Shown: in pieces, positions 22,523-34,381 of the stretch
Layout: each line of letters opens with the position of its first letter
How positions within the stretch are numbered: the first letter of the stretch is position 1
NCBI GenBank assembly: GCA_902702965.1
Contig: CACRXP010000154.1
Span: 930,242-994,241 of the forward strand
Direction: 5' to 3'
Origin: Spirometra erinaceieuropaei
Lineage: Eukaryota > Platyhelminthes > Cestoda > Diphyllobothriidea > Diphyllobothriidae
Length of the DNA stretch: 64,000 nucleotides
The notes under the pieces: model-generated
Seen by the model: only the letters and a program-made list of their open reading frames with translations
The model's database searches: none
What the model was told of the DNA's origin: nothing
Made by a program: the position numbers and the translations under genes

Positions 22523-22955
22523 CCCTCACTGTTGTGGTTAGGACCTCACTCGATCCCATTCTGCCCGCCCGCCAGCTTGCTACTGGCGACAATGAACGTC
22601 GTGCCATAGGACACATACCACACACCTAGTTGACATGTTTATATACGTACTGATGATCGGTGACGACCGTCAAACAGCTGTCTGCGTCTGGTCCGTTGCA
22701 CTCCTAGTGAGCTGCTTATGCATTATATGTGGCACGTGTCCTTAGACAAAACGTTCGTTGTCGCCAATAGCAAGCTGACAGGCGAACAGGACGGGATCGA
22801 GTGAGATCACAACCACAACAGTGACAGTCAAAGGCTTGTCTGACATATTTATATACCTCACTTCCTATGGCCTATGACGTTGTTATGGCCACTGACGATC
22901 GTGAAACATCTTTCTGCGTCAGGCCTGTTGCAATCCTAGTGAACTGCTTATGTAG
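22523..22955. repeat. Inverted-repeat element overlapping a direct repeat
   Basis: The arm 22523-22625 is mirrored by 22730-22830 (for example CTCACTCGATCCC and GGGATCGAGTGAG; TGGCGACAATGAACG and CGTTCGTTGTCGCCA). The 22633-22722 interior recurs in direct orientation at 22841-22955 (CTAGTGAGCTGCTTATG and CTAGTGAACTGCTTATG). Both direct copies contain CTGATGA or CTGACGA followed by AAAC. Confidence 0.65.
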
Positions 22956-22959
22956 TGAA

Positions 22960-23340
22960 AGGCGTTGAAAAAGTTTGCGAGCACTATGATGGGCCTAAGC
23001 ATTCACGGCAATCTGTGCCGGAAGACAAAAGGAGTTGAATACGAGCAAGGTAGACCAAACATTCCAGAGAGACAGAACATAAGAAGCCAACTAACTAAGG
23101 CCACAGCGGGAAGCCAGGGCACCTGGTCCCACTGACTTACCACACATAGAGGCGGAACTGCGCACATGCCCAACTCAGCCCTTCGCTGCCCTCAGAAGAC
23201 CCCACGGATGGAAGTAATTTATCGTCAACCTGTCGTGGTAATGCAAATTCCCCAAAGAAACAAGTCACAGGCTTCAAATGAGTGATGTTATTACTGGTCA
23301 AAAGTTGCAGGTAACATACCATGTCGTCCGGGATGACATA
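22960..23340. other. No supported gene
   Basis: Only short non-conserved frames. Confidence 0.4.
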
Positions 23341-23347
23341 GCCCTCC

Positions 23348-23800
23348 CTAAACGGGCCACGTGGTAGATGCTCTGGACCAACACGGCGGTCATATCGGGC
23401 CCTGGCAGGCGTCATCGAGATGCGCACCATAACAAATGCCTACATCTCTGGGTGCGGTTGCAGACCCAGCTGCGGGCAGACGTCGGGCACACTGGAACCC
23501 CTGTGACCCTCTCCATTAATGCTGATGGTTAAAGTCCTGGTCATTTACTGTGTGGACCAGGGAGTATGGAGTGAAGCTCCAAGGTGCGGCTTCGACCGTG
23601 CAATCCACCCACGTCCTACCCCGCCGCCGGTCTTCTTGACTATGTTTTGACCCCCGGTCCAGGTGGGGGAGGAGAGAGTGCGGTTGATGCTGGTCAAGTC
23701 TTCTATTATTATGAATAAATTCACGTTCAAATCACCGCGCCTGTTTTACCTTGCCGTGGAGCACTCGGTGGTCATCGTCGGCAAAGACGGTCGAACTGTC
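23348..23800 (+). repeat. Dispersed repeat R, second long copy
   Basis: Aligns with 7431-7850 from ACGGGCCACGTGGTAGATGC onward through GTCTTCTTGACTATGTTTTG and GGAGGAGAGAGTGCGG to CATCGTCGG and GGTCGAACTGTCG. Confidence 0.65.
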
Positions 23801-24245
23801 GGTAGCGGTGGCTGCCATTCGGTGAAATCGATGTGTGCATGCTAAGCGTTCGATTAATGGCCACAACGATTCATCTATTTAGGCAACCTAACTTACTCAA
23901 GTAGTAAGACCTCGATCGGATTCAATGGTCTTTGGCGATTTCGGCAACTTCAGGCATCGGATAAAAACACCTCGGCGTGAGCTGTATTTGTCCTTTGATA
24001 GGCCCACTAGAGATGGAGTTTTTCGTTTGATCAGAAAAATCGATTTACTACTATATTTTATTTTACTCATCTATAACAATACAAACAGCATTTTCGAGGG
24101 ATACACCAAAAACAAGGGTAAGTTTTGGCGGTAAACAGTGAGAAAGAGAGGCATCTATTTGCAAGCCAAAAGCTGCAGGGCCCGGACAGAACGTATAAAA
24201 GTTAATCAGCGGCTCTTTCCAACGTAGTATTCTCTTAAGCATATA

Positions 24246-26004
24246 TACATTTAGTGACCTAAATCATGAAATGTGTCAAAATTTACGAATGCTTGCCAAT
24301 CACTTGCAAACCGACACCATTTCATGAGTCCAATGTCTATGTGAATTAAGCACAAGTTTAAAAGAATAAAAACATAAAAGAAATATTAAAGGCAGTGCTG
24401 CGTTGTTAAGAAATCCCGAAAACGTCAGAAATGGCTCTAATTTGATAAACTTCGTTTTTAGATGTACAGAATGTATTCTCATGTCGCAAACGTAGTAAAT
24501 ATGAAAGAAAAAATGCAATAACGTTTAATAATAGTGTTTTAGTTAAGTTTACATCTAACTATCGTTTACGAACTAGTGTACTTTCATACATGGCGGTTTG
24601 TCAACTGCCTACATTCTGAGTGTATATTCAAAAACAGTTTTTCAGGGATTCGTAATATTCTTGACTCTTTTAAGTTAAATTAGATGATGTTCAACAAGAG
24701 GAGATGGATTTTGCTTGATTTTATCGATGCAGACCTCGTAGGAACAAAAGTTTTCACAAGGTGACAGGCTATCAGGCCGATCAGTGCCTAATAGATTTAA
24801 ATAGAACAGACAAGCGTGATCGTGAACATACCATCTTGTGAGTATAGGGAGAAATTTTTTTCCGTTCAATTAATTTACACTTTTCCTTCGTTTTGGATTA
24901 CGCTGAGCATTTACCGAATTAATGAGCGTTCGGGCGCTCCTTTTCACGAAGATGGTTGTTTGAGTCACATGTGAAGACTCATTCAAACATCAAACTTCAT
25001 TTTCGTAAAATATGGCAGTCCACAACGAAAGTCAGCAACGAATATGCCTTTGCTCAATTAGAACGCTTTCCTTAGTAAGTTACCTCTTTATGAAGTGCTT
25101 TATTACTTGACTCCGTTGACGAATCTCTGTGTACTTTGCATTTTTGCACTGTAAGGTCAAGTAATATTTGACACTTTTGGCCGTTTCCTTCACGTTCCTA
25201 AACTTTACTAGTATTTTTTTCGTGAACGTAAGAACATGCCTTTTTTCTATATATTGAGGCCATTCTCACTGTTTTTGCTCACATTTGGACTCTGTTCTTC
25301 GATCATGAATGCACGGCAGAGCACCAATATAAATGCTGATATTTTGCTGAAATTATTGATATTTTGCTCGTTCTATTTCCGAATAAGTTATGCACAGAAA
25401 CTGAGCTACACTACGAGTAGTGTTTCATATGTTTGAAACTGAAAATGATCATTCGGTGGTGGTCATTTATGTGACATCAGGTAGAATTTTCCAAACGGCA
25501 AAACAATTTCAACTCATTTAAACGAACGAATTCCTATCCGCGTTATTACTGTACTTTAGGGCACCAATTCGCCGAGATCTGCTAATTTGACTTTTAAAAA
25601 CTGCCAAAATCTCTAGTTTTGTTAAAAAACCTCTGAGTTTGCAAGCTGATTACCACGGTTAGCATCATGCATAAAATGACTTTTGAAGTCCAAGTTAATC
25701 TGTTTATTAAAACTCTCGCGGTCCAATTAGTATCCTTTGAATGAAAAAGTAGCTCTCATGCGTAACTGGAGTCTAGGTCAAGTATTAGCATAGGACACTG
25801 CACGAATATATTCCAACGTCCATTTTCGCTTAAATTTACTGATATTTTACTTGATATAATTACTTTAAAAAATTTCTGCACAAGAAAAGAACATTTTATT
25901 GAAGGATGTGGATGAGTGAGCAAAATGTGCAACGTTACAGACGTCTAGAAATTCTCACATCAGTATCCGTTATCAGATTTCATGAGATAGGTCACGTACT
26001 GTTA
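24246..26004. mobile_element. MITE family 3, copy 1
   Basis: A non-coding, AT-rich element of about 1.76 kb. The left end TACATTTAGTGACC then TAAATCATGAAATG and the right end CATGAGATAGGTCACGTACTG are worn forms of the terminal pattern. It matches 60323-62239 along its length (for example GAGCGTTCGG-CGCTCCT and CAGACGTCTAGAAATTCTC), with indels. Apart from the terminal repeats it is not a hairpin. Confidence 0.75.
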
Positions 26005-27184
26005 TTTCTGCTCGTACATATGCGCTAAAACCGCTTTTGATATGTGCTCCACTAAAGGTCACTACGAGTCACGATGTAAAAAGTAGACCTAAATACCCCA
26101 GTGACTGTAGTCACCAATGCTAAGGAACATAATCTCAGAGGCTCTCCGCTTGGTTAGCTAGAGTCTAGAATACAGTTCGTTTCAGGCAGGCTGGTTAGAT
26201 GCGCGAGTGTGCTTTCACTTACGCCCACGCCTGCCACAGTCGGTGGCAGTGCATCAGCACTCCGGAGACGCCCTGTCAAAATACTGGTACATTTAGAAGC
26301 CTAATTGGCAGCACTCTGTCCTGGCCTGACCACCCAGTATCTCGACGAGATTTTCCTCAGGGGAACATTGGCCAATCATGGGTGGGGGAGAGATAAAAAT
26401 AACATAAATTAAAAAAGCACCCTCTTTTTTCAGCCTTCACATTTCCCCCACCCCCACCCCGCCCCAAGTTCAACATGCTCACAGACAAACCTAAATTCAT
26501 TACAAAGAGCCCAGTTTAGTACACGCCTATAAAACCTAACAGACACCTACTCTACCAAGTATCGTAATAAGCAGCTGGTATTTACGCAGGTTAGAGAGAG
26601 AGAGTTGTGTTTCGATATGGTTAGTGTTGAATCTGTTGTAATCTTTTTTTCAACTAAAACAAACCTCTCGCAAAATTTTAATCCTCACTGGTCTGTTTAT
26701 AAAGACGTACAATGCCTTTACGATTGGACGAGCATGTGAGTGTATAACAACAAAAGTAGGAAGACTCGGATGGCCATTTCTGTCTTCTTTACTGCCATTA
26801 TCCGGCCATACTCAGCCCTAGGTTTTTCAACCTCCCCATCAAAAGGAATTTCAATTAACACTTCATGAGACAGTGCATCCACCGTGCCTCAAATAAGCAT
26901 CACTGTGTCAAGAAGTTTGGAAGATCGGAACATTGAGCGCTCTGTATGCGTCCAGTAAACCTAAAGTCGACTGATTCATCCTGCGGAACTATTGAACCGG
27001 TGCATTCCGACCAAGCTCAATAAGTCATAGGTTTAATCTGAACCAGAATATTGCTCAGTGTTTACTAGAACAACATTATTCTTGAGATATCAAAATGCAT
27101 CCGCCATAAGGCGCTGTGAAACTAAAGGCCTTAACGTTACCTGATTCCGCGAATTACTAAAAGGTTCTTCGCATTCCTTGATAT
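26004..27184. other. No supported gene; one short-repeat fragment
   Basis: At 26755-26830 the minus strand carries a worn tail of the tRNA-headed repeat (AGAAATGGCCATCCGAGTC). The rest shows nothing recognisable. Confidence 0.45.
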
Positions 27185-27597
27185 TTTGGCAGATTTTGAA
27201 TAATTCATATTGACCCAACTGTGAAAAACTCGGCGCCTCGGTGGGATTCGAACCCACGCAGTAAGGGGGAAGGCTTTAGTACAGCCAACGCTCTAACCAA
27301 CTGAGCTACGAGGCCCCGCCGAACGACGCGTGAGCCTAGTAGTCATCTGGTGGATTCTAGGTGAATTACTTAGGAAATCCTGCTTGGGCAGTCAACTTAC
27401 TATATCAGATTTGGTGGATTCCAGACGTTGCAGTAGGTTGGGCGGGTAACTTGACCCAAGTGTGATAAAACTCGCGTCGTCCGGCGGGGCCTCGTAGCTC
27501 AGGTGGTTAGAGCGTTGGCTGTACTAAAGCCTTCCCCCTTACTGCCTGGGTTCGAATCCCACCGAGGCGCCGAGTTTTTCACAGTTGGGTCAATATG
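27184..27597. repeat. Foldback element of two facing tRNA-like genes
   Basis: Minus-strand tRNA-like sequence at 27232-27317 and its inverted copy at 27486-27571. The outer ends TGACCCAACTGTGAAAAACT and AGTTTTTCACAGTTGGGTCA are perfect inverted repeats. Each unit has box A TAGCTCAGNTGGTTAGAGC and box B GGTTCGAATCC, with acceptor-like GGCCTCG/CGAGGCG and an 85-base length. The anticodon arm does not fold cleanly and the part after it is pyrimidine-rich, so these are tRNA-derived rather than clear tRNA genes. Confidence 0.75.
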
Positions 27598-29206
27598 AGT
27601 TCTTCGCATTGTTTGATTTATTAAATTATCATACTTTTGCTTCCCTGACTGCCTTAGATTAGCCCCACTTCTTTACACTAGACAACCACCGCGAAGAGTG
27701 CCTCTTCCTTTTTCTTGTATGTAAAATTTACTATAACCTGTCTTTTCTCTTTTATTGCAATTGTTACACAATAAACGTTCCTTAGGGACTTTCGAATTAT
27801 GCACAATTATCCTTCACTTGAACGAACAATTGCTTGCATCCCGATGTCCGAGTAGATCTTACAAGTTTTAGGCCCGGAATCCACCCAACGAATCTTTCAA
27901 AGGCCCCTTCTGCCTTAAAAGGGAAGCATTAGTCTCTGCCGTTCGTCAACTAAACGATATATTTGTAAATTAACAGTGAATTACTGTTCACTTCCTGTCC
28001 CGATTCGCAGACACTAGCATATGAAAATGAAAGGAAAGTACAAATTACCACTAGCCTCGTGGCCAACGACTCCTGCTTTAGGTCGCGGTCGCCCCTGGCG
28101 CTGACCATTTATTCCCTTGAACACTCTCAGTGGTCATGCCTGCATTTTTATTTCCAAACGATTACCATGCCTGTACATTCATGTAGGGAGTTTTTTTTGC
28201 CTTTTTGCTCAGTCTATGCTGCACATTTGCTCTGACTGGGCCTGTGCGTCAGCATTCAATGTAATTATTGTTATTGCAGTCGGTTCGGGTGAAATGACAC
28301 TGACTTATAATCAAAAAGTTTCAAAATGACTGATAATTTTCATCAAAAAATTAGTAATTCCTGAGGCAGCGGGACTGTGAAATGTAGTCTGCTGGAAGAG
28401 GGCCTACGGAAAGCCACGATCAGGTGAGACCTTGAATAGAGCCCTGAAATGAACTCGTGTTAAATAACCAATGCGTTTTTTGAGAACTGCGTCACCGAAC
28501 CCAGCAGGATTCATTCTGAAATTATCCGATTCCTGAAATCGACTGAGATCCCGTAACGACTGTTTGGTCGAAATAACTGAACGTCAAGCATAGGGCGAAT
28601 TCCCCCAACTTGTATTCTACCCTCTCAAAATGACTGCATTTTTTACTGTCTAAGTCTAAAAGGATGCTATCTTAAACATTTTACGATATCCAATAAAGGT
28701 CTGACGTTGCAACCGAAATCGGCAAATAGTTTAAAGAATATATCGGCAGAAGATGTGGCATGTTGGGTTTACAAGAGGAGGGCCGATTGGAGGTTACGAC
28801 TAGAAGTCTGATGATTTTAGGATTGACGTGGCCATAAAATCGACTCCGCCACCTGAAGGCAAATAATGCGGTCCAAAAACATTTTTTCGATAACGGAGCC
28901 ATCAGAAGTGATATACATAACGCTTTTTTCGAAAGTGTGCTGCAAGATGTCTGGACCAAACGGACAAACACCTGGGCGTTAGTGTGGACGAACATCAGCT
29001 TTCAGTTGGCCGCGAGAGAAACCTGTCAAATCCCACAGGAGACGCACAGCTTTGCCTTGGGGAAGTGAAGATAATCGACCGAGCCAGTGATGGCCAGGCT
29101 AGTGCTGCAAAGATTGTTCTCCATTAGCACATCTCACCTTGTCATGGGCCTGCATCCCGCCTATCACGTGCTGGACACAAGACTCAAATTACGGGTATCT
29201 GCCACT
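27597..29206. other. No supported gene
   Basis: Frames up to 104 codons without recognisable domains. Confidence 0.4.
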
Positions 29207-29280
29207 GTCTCTGATGATGCGTTTAATCAGGAATCCGAAACGTCAGACAAATAAAGCTCTTATCCCAGCGATTGCGTCTC
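29206..29280 (+). ncRNA. Hammerhead motif in solo PLE terminus
   Basis: Stem I TGTCT (29206-29210) pairs perfectly with AGACA (29245-29249). CTGATGA is at 29211-29217, GAAA at 29237-29240, ACGT stem III, GTC cleavage triplet. Stem II is eroded (GCGTTT against GAATCC), so the fold is weakened. The conserved tail ATAAAGCTCTTATCCCAGCG follows. Confidence 0.6.
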
Positions 29281-29284
29281 ATTC

Positions 29285-29790
29285 TTCAAGACTCAAATCA
29301 GTTCAGAGGAGATCAATAGGGCAGGGGAGTAAGGTCATGCGGGGACCAGTGGTTGACGTCCGCCGAGAAGTGGGAGACAGCCAGCAAGAGGCCAGCGCGC
29401 CCAACTTATTTCTCACGCGCAGCGACAACTTTTAAGTACACTCGGTTATTTGGTGAGGGCTAATAGGCATACCGATAATGCAGCAACTACGACGGACGTA
29501 ATGAGGCCATTACTGACGTCAGCCCGTCAGCAGTCAGCCACGCAGAGACCAATGCTAATCTTCGACGATTCAGCATGCCAGATTTCATGAGTCGACGACC
29601 GGGGATATAATGCGAGAAAGTCGGTGACGTTGGGAAAACTAACGGCAACAAGAGCAGCAACCACACCGCTCTGATGATGGAAGCGAGAAGGTACTCGGAA
29701 CGTGAACACAAATACTGGTAGATCCGTTAACTAGTTTCATATTCTGTTCCGTCTTTCATGGGATGCATGAGCACAATAAATAAATGTTAT
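29285..29790. other. No supported gene
   Basis: Nothing recognisable. Confidence 0.4.
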
Positions 29791-30130
29791 ACACGAAGGA
29801 GACGCTCATCGATCGGGTTACAGGACGTGCTCTTCCCGTTGAGTCTTGGGGCTCAAACTACAGGCCTCGTGGTCTGTCGAATATAGAGCGGGCGTATAAG
29901 ACGAAGGAGCATCCACGAAGACAGGGGAGACAGGCTTGGTAGCAGTCATCAGTCATCCCTAGCCAAACACCAGACTTTCAGGACCCGAGCACCGAATCCG
30001 CGTTCTTTACTCATCGCCCTTTCAACACAGTTTAATATTCGCGATTGAAACCGACAGGAAAATGGGCCCCTAGCTGAATGACAAAGGGTTTGCTTAATGT
30101 CGCTCCATAAACTAAAGGATGTGGGCTCGA
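29790..30130. mobile_element. Composite tRNA-headed repeat, heavily worn
   Basis: Block A (GACGCTCATCGATCGGGTTACAG from 29811) is followed by a worn B' and then the start of a plus-strand B (CGATTGAAACCGACAGGAAAATGGGCCC near 30041). The block order begins as in the better copies, but the tRNA-like boxes are poor. Confidence 0.55.
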
Positions 30131-31270
30131 AGTTCTGATAGGGCAGACCTGTTTTTAGGTCCGCGGATTCAGACGCGTGATCTGCTTCTAAAATATATGC
30201 TCTCATGTAGATCAACGTCCACTTTAAGAGCTTGAGAGGGATGGCAATGAAATAAAGTGCTTAGCGAGAGTGAACATAAGAAACTGTGGATAAAGGAAGG
30301 TAATCGTGCCCTGTTAATATTATATTAATTATGCCATCAGTTTGCTTACCCGCATTTGGTTTTGGTCTCCGAATTTCAGCATTTTCACGCGACACAGTGA
30401 CGTAGTTTTCCAAATGTGGGCCAGGTTTTCGGAATAAGTTTGCATTTTCCTTTGCTTGTTATTGCGTGATGCTTACTCCTCCCTTTCCCGTTTTGTTTTA
30501 CTTTCTTACCCTGATGGTTTGTTTGTCGCTAGCTCCGAGCTTTATCCTTCCGTCACGATGTGATAACATCCCCTGGAAGTATTACATTCTACTACATTTT
30601 GTACAGACAATTGGATAGTATCAGTTACAGTTGCATATCAATATACCTTCAAGAGATAATACTTATGCTGTCAATTTACCTTCGTAACTATGTGGACCAG
30701 ATTGCCGGAGGGAGTAATGCACAAATACATAGGCAATAACTGTTTGTGCGAAAGAGAGACTTGCTGTTTTTTTAAGATATCAGGGCAACTCTGGAGTTAG
30801 GCCATGATTAGACTCCCTGCGCGCAAAGGCAGTGACGCGGCCGAGAGGGAACTTACCCATGGACTTCTGATGCCAGCCCAGTTAACCGACGCAATGGCAT
30901 GCTGGTCTCCTCCCTCGCATTGTGATCCTAATGTCGGAGCGAGTGAATCCTTTGTGCCATTTAGAATGCCTTGCCGTGCCTTACACGCAGCTTGGCACTG
31001 CAAATCTGCTCATTTGCTGCTATTTTATGTCCGTGAGGAATGATCTCCACATTTAATCGACAGCTTGAAGTCGTTTGGTTATACTTATGGCCAGTTTTAA
31101 GCTACCCTCCAACGAATGACTGCGTTGGTTTTAACTTTATAAAAATGCAGTCTGATCATTTCGTAGTGCGTACGATTCCGCACCCCTAGATGCTAGCGGC
31201 ATACCTAAGTGCGAGAAGTGAATTGCATATGATGGCCGTTCATCAGACCTGATTTAAGAAGTGAGGTGGG
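30130..31270. other. No supported gene
   Basis: Short frames only. Confidence 0.4.
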
Positions 31271-31590
31271 ATGCTACCAACGGCGGCAAGGGAGACTGGA
31301 ATGGTCATGCCTGGTTTTTTAGCCGTCATCAGTCAACGATGCCCGACTCCAGGTTTTGTAACCCCCCCAGTCACGGGCTCTCAAGGCCTGGGGTCGGGCA
31401 TGGCTGATGACGGCCAACAAACCAGAAATCGTTCTTCCGGCCGTCCTTGTCCTTGTCACTAATGTTACTTTTCCCATACTTTTATCCGCCGCGTGATTGC
31501 TGGCGAGCTTCAAAAATGAGCTCCAGGACTGAAAGCGGAACGTGCGTGTCCCGTAACGAGATCGGTGAGCGCCCCTCTATCAAAGACAGG
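31270..31590. mobile_element. Tail-to-tail fragments of the tRNA-headed repeat
   Basis: A minus-strand tail (31280-31350) faces a plus-strand tail (31390-31470) with no tRNA-like head between them. It is followed by an A' fragment (CGTAACGAGATCGGTGAGCGCCC). Both hammerhead cores are damaged (GGCA for GAAA in one). Confidence 0.6.
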
Positions 31591-31599
31591 GGTGTTACA

Positions 31600-32400
31600 A
31601 CAGACGCCAAAAGTAGGGTCGTCGCACCCTCCGTTGTCTAAAAGGCCCTGTTATGGTATGGATGGGTTTCAAGAAAGTGTGAGCAGAATGCCATCATAAG
31701 CGAGAGCGAAATGCTTGAGATCTAATTAATGGACCAGTAAATTCAGCGGCTGGTCTGTCTTGTGACAATATTAGCCGTGATTCTGAAAGGTCTTTTCAAG
31801 TTAGAATGTAATACTTAGGTAATATTGTAATATTGCAATATAAAATTCGTGTTGTGCTGTAATACTGATAATCATGAAATATTCCAATCACGTCAGGAAT
31901 CCGGCCTTTAATTGGAGATCTTTTCAGTCGTCTACAACGATCACAATCGGTAATATGTGACAACCTAAATAGGGCCTACCTAGATGGACCTTTAATCCCC
32001 CTAGGAATTCAAGTATTTGTCACAGGAAACCGGCATAAAGACATTATTTTTGAGATTGTTTTTATAGCATATAATATATCCTTCACATATGATACCTGAA
32101 AAAGAGATATCCTGGATATAATAAAAGTATTATCTCTTCACAAAAAATTCTGAATCCAATCTGCGGTTTCACTTGCACTTAGGGTTTACCAACTACATGC
32201 TTCGTACCCTCTGTGGAGGAAAGGGCATACATTACTCCATGCTGCTAACAGGCGGTCAAACGACGTCATATCAATTCTGATTTGTTGATACATACCAGAT
32301 GGCCGGATGGTGTGGATGGCAAAAATTGTTTGATAAGATATGCTTAAGTTGTGATTGGTACCAATTGTTAACCGTTTTCTTTAAATATATTAGTTTTATC
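31600..32400. other. No supported gene
   Basis: AT-rich; no recognisable feature. Confidence 0.4.
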
Positions 32401-32411
32401 AACAGGTTGGG

Positions 32412-33445
32412 GGTACACCAATGGGATCGCCAATATCCGGTCTACTAGCTGAACTAGTACTACAACAACTAGAAGAGGAAGTTATGCGAACCTTTAAACC
32501 GAAAATGTGGCTCTGATATGTAGATGATACGTTTGTTATCATGAAGACCTGCGAAATTGAACAATTTCATTTGAGTCTGAATAGCGTCTTCCCAGCTATC
32601 CAGTTTACCCGTTAAGAAGCGACAGGAGGCATTCTCCCGTTTCTAGACGTTGGCATCCGAACGCTCAGTGATGGCGGCCTTGCTACGAGCGTGTACCGAA
32701 AAGACCCCAGTGCTGACGTCATTCTTAATTACGAAAGCAACCATCCTGCGGCTCATAAAAGGAGCTGTGTCCGAACCCTTTTCCATCGGGCTTATCGTTA
32801 CTGCAGCAACGATGATTTACTTAAGAAAGAACTTGCTTTCCTGTATCGGTTATCCCGACTCAACGGATATCCGGTCAGTTTTGTGAAAAAAATTGTCTCA
32901 GACAACAGAGACAGACACAAGACGTTAGTTCTAATGAGGGACCCGAACAACGGAAATTCTACTCTCTACCCTACATGCAGGGTATTTCCGAGGCGATCGC
33001 CTGACAACTAAACCGGTTTGGTATCTTCATTGCCCACAAGCCGGCGTCCTCCCTGCGCGCAACACTGTCCCGTGTGAAGGATCCTTTATCCAAAAGGCAG
33101 CAAACCATTGTCATCTACCGAATTCCGTGTGCTAACCGCTCTTGCGACTGTGCTGGTCATACAGGCCAACGACTTGGGACACGTATAAACGAACATAAAC
33201 TAGCCATCCGCCGACGTGACCCTTTGCCACTCGTGTTTGCGCACGCCCTTGAATGCGACCATCGCTTCAATTTGGAAGGAACTGAAATCGTTGCCATGGC
33301 AAACACCAAACAGGTCCGAGAATTCCTCGAAGCCTGGCACTCTAACACAAATAGCATCAATCACCATGTCGATCTGGACGCCCATTACGAAGGTCTGCGT
33401 ACTCGGCTCACTGACTTGCGCCCACGACCTAACAACAGCCGCTAA
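32412..33445 (+). pseudogene. PLE reverse transcriptase / GIY-YIG pseudogene
   Basis: Begins at RT motif B (GTPMGSPISGLLAELVL). CGA to TGA at 32514-32516 stops the frame just before YVDDTF, and a second stop (TAA) lies at 32613-32615. A shift occurs near 32960. The nuclease part (33074-33445) is readable to DLRPRPNNSR. However, the VYVG box is changed to CDCAG and the second Cys of CX2C to Arg, so the nuclease is also lost. It is close to the protein at 13555-15267, apart from these lesions. Confidence 0.85.
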
Positions 33446-33586
33446 TCCATACAGGGCCCTGTGTAATCGGACTATTTCGCCACCCCCTCCCTACCCCAGA
33501 CACAGCGAACCGCAACCGTAATCTCTAACACCTCTACGTTGGATCACTGACTCCTACCCGCATGCCGGATCGACGATCATTAAGTC

Positions 33587-34118
33587 NNNNNNNNNNNNNN
33601 NNNNNNNNNNNNNNNNNNNNNNNNNNNNNNNNNNNNNNNNNNNNNNNNNNNNNNNNNNNNNNNNNNNNNNNNNNNNNNNNNNNNNNNNNNNNNNNNNNNN
33701 NNNNNNNNNNNNNNNNNNNNNNNNNNNNNNNNNNNNNNNNNNNNNNNNNNNNNNNNNNNNNNNNNNNNNNNNNNNNNNNNNNNNNNNNNNNNNNNNNNNN
33801 NNNNNNNNNNNNNNNNNNNNNNNNNNNNNNNNNNNNNNNNNNNNNNNNNNNNNNNNNNNNNNNNNNNNNNNNNNNNNNNNNNNNNNNNNNNNNNNNNNNN
33901 NNNNNNNNNNNNNNNNNNNNNNNNNNNNNNNNNNNNNNNNNNNNNNNNNNNNNNNNNNNNNNNNNNNNNNNNNNNNNNNNNNNNNNNNNNNNNNNNNNNN
34001 NNNNNNNNNNNNNNNNNNNNNNNNNNNNNNNNNNNNNNNNNNNNNNNNNNNNNNNNNNNNNNNNNNNNNNNNNNNNNNNNNNNNNNNNNNNNNNNNNNNN
34101 NNNNNNNNNNNNNNNNNN
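33587..34118. other. Assembly gap
   Basis: A run of 532 N lying inside the 3' untranslated part of the PLE. Confidence 1.
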
Positions 34119-34233
34119 CTAGCCTAATTATGTCTCCATCCTTCTTTTCACTCATTAGTTGCTTACCTATTGGCGGCTGCCCTGTCACGCCAACCAATTT
34201 GGTCTGACCATTTCACTTTCTCCTCAGTTTATT

Positions 34234-34277
34234 ACGTCTGACGAGGGGTTGGTGTCACCAGCCCGAAAATTCACGAG
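34234..34277 (+). ncRNA. Hammerhead motif at the 3' end of the second PLE
   Basis: CTGACGA (34238-34244), stem II starting GGG and ending CCC with an inner TGG/CCA, GAAA (34265-34268), AATT stem III, then ACGAG. Stem I has only three pairs next to the core. Stem II is better than in the 13-15 kb copy. Confidence 0.6.
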
Positions 34278-34381
34278 TACAACTCGATTTTTTTCCGACG
34301 AGCCTTCTGTCTTCATCATATTAGTCTATTTTTATTAGTGTTGCTTAGTATATATAAAGGATAAAATTTACGTGGGTAGAC

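Larger units (their letters stand above)
32405..34310 (+). mobile_element. Penelope-like element, second copy, 5'-truncated, with gap
   Basis: RT and nuclease remnant (32412-33445), then untranslated sequence broken by a 532-base gap (33587-34118), then the same terminus as 13256-15453: CTGACGAGGGGTTGG, AATTCACGAGTAC and CCGACGAGCCTTCTG. The sense 3' terminus after the coding region agrees with the better copy. Starting at RT motif B shows strong 5' truncation. Confidence 0.8.

Noticed and set aside
27232..27571. Two functional nuclear tRNA genes
   Set aside because: Anticodon arm does not fold cleanly, the acceptor has a mismatch, and the pair is embedded in an inverted repeat with a second copy at 49.7 kb; a tRNA-derived mobile repeat fits better.
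33562..34197. Long open frames across the N run on both strands
   Set aside because: They consist of unknown residues; the gap has no sequence.
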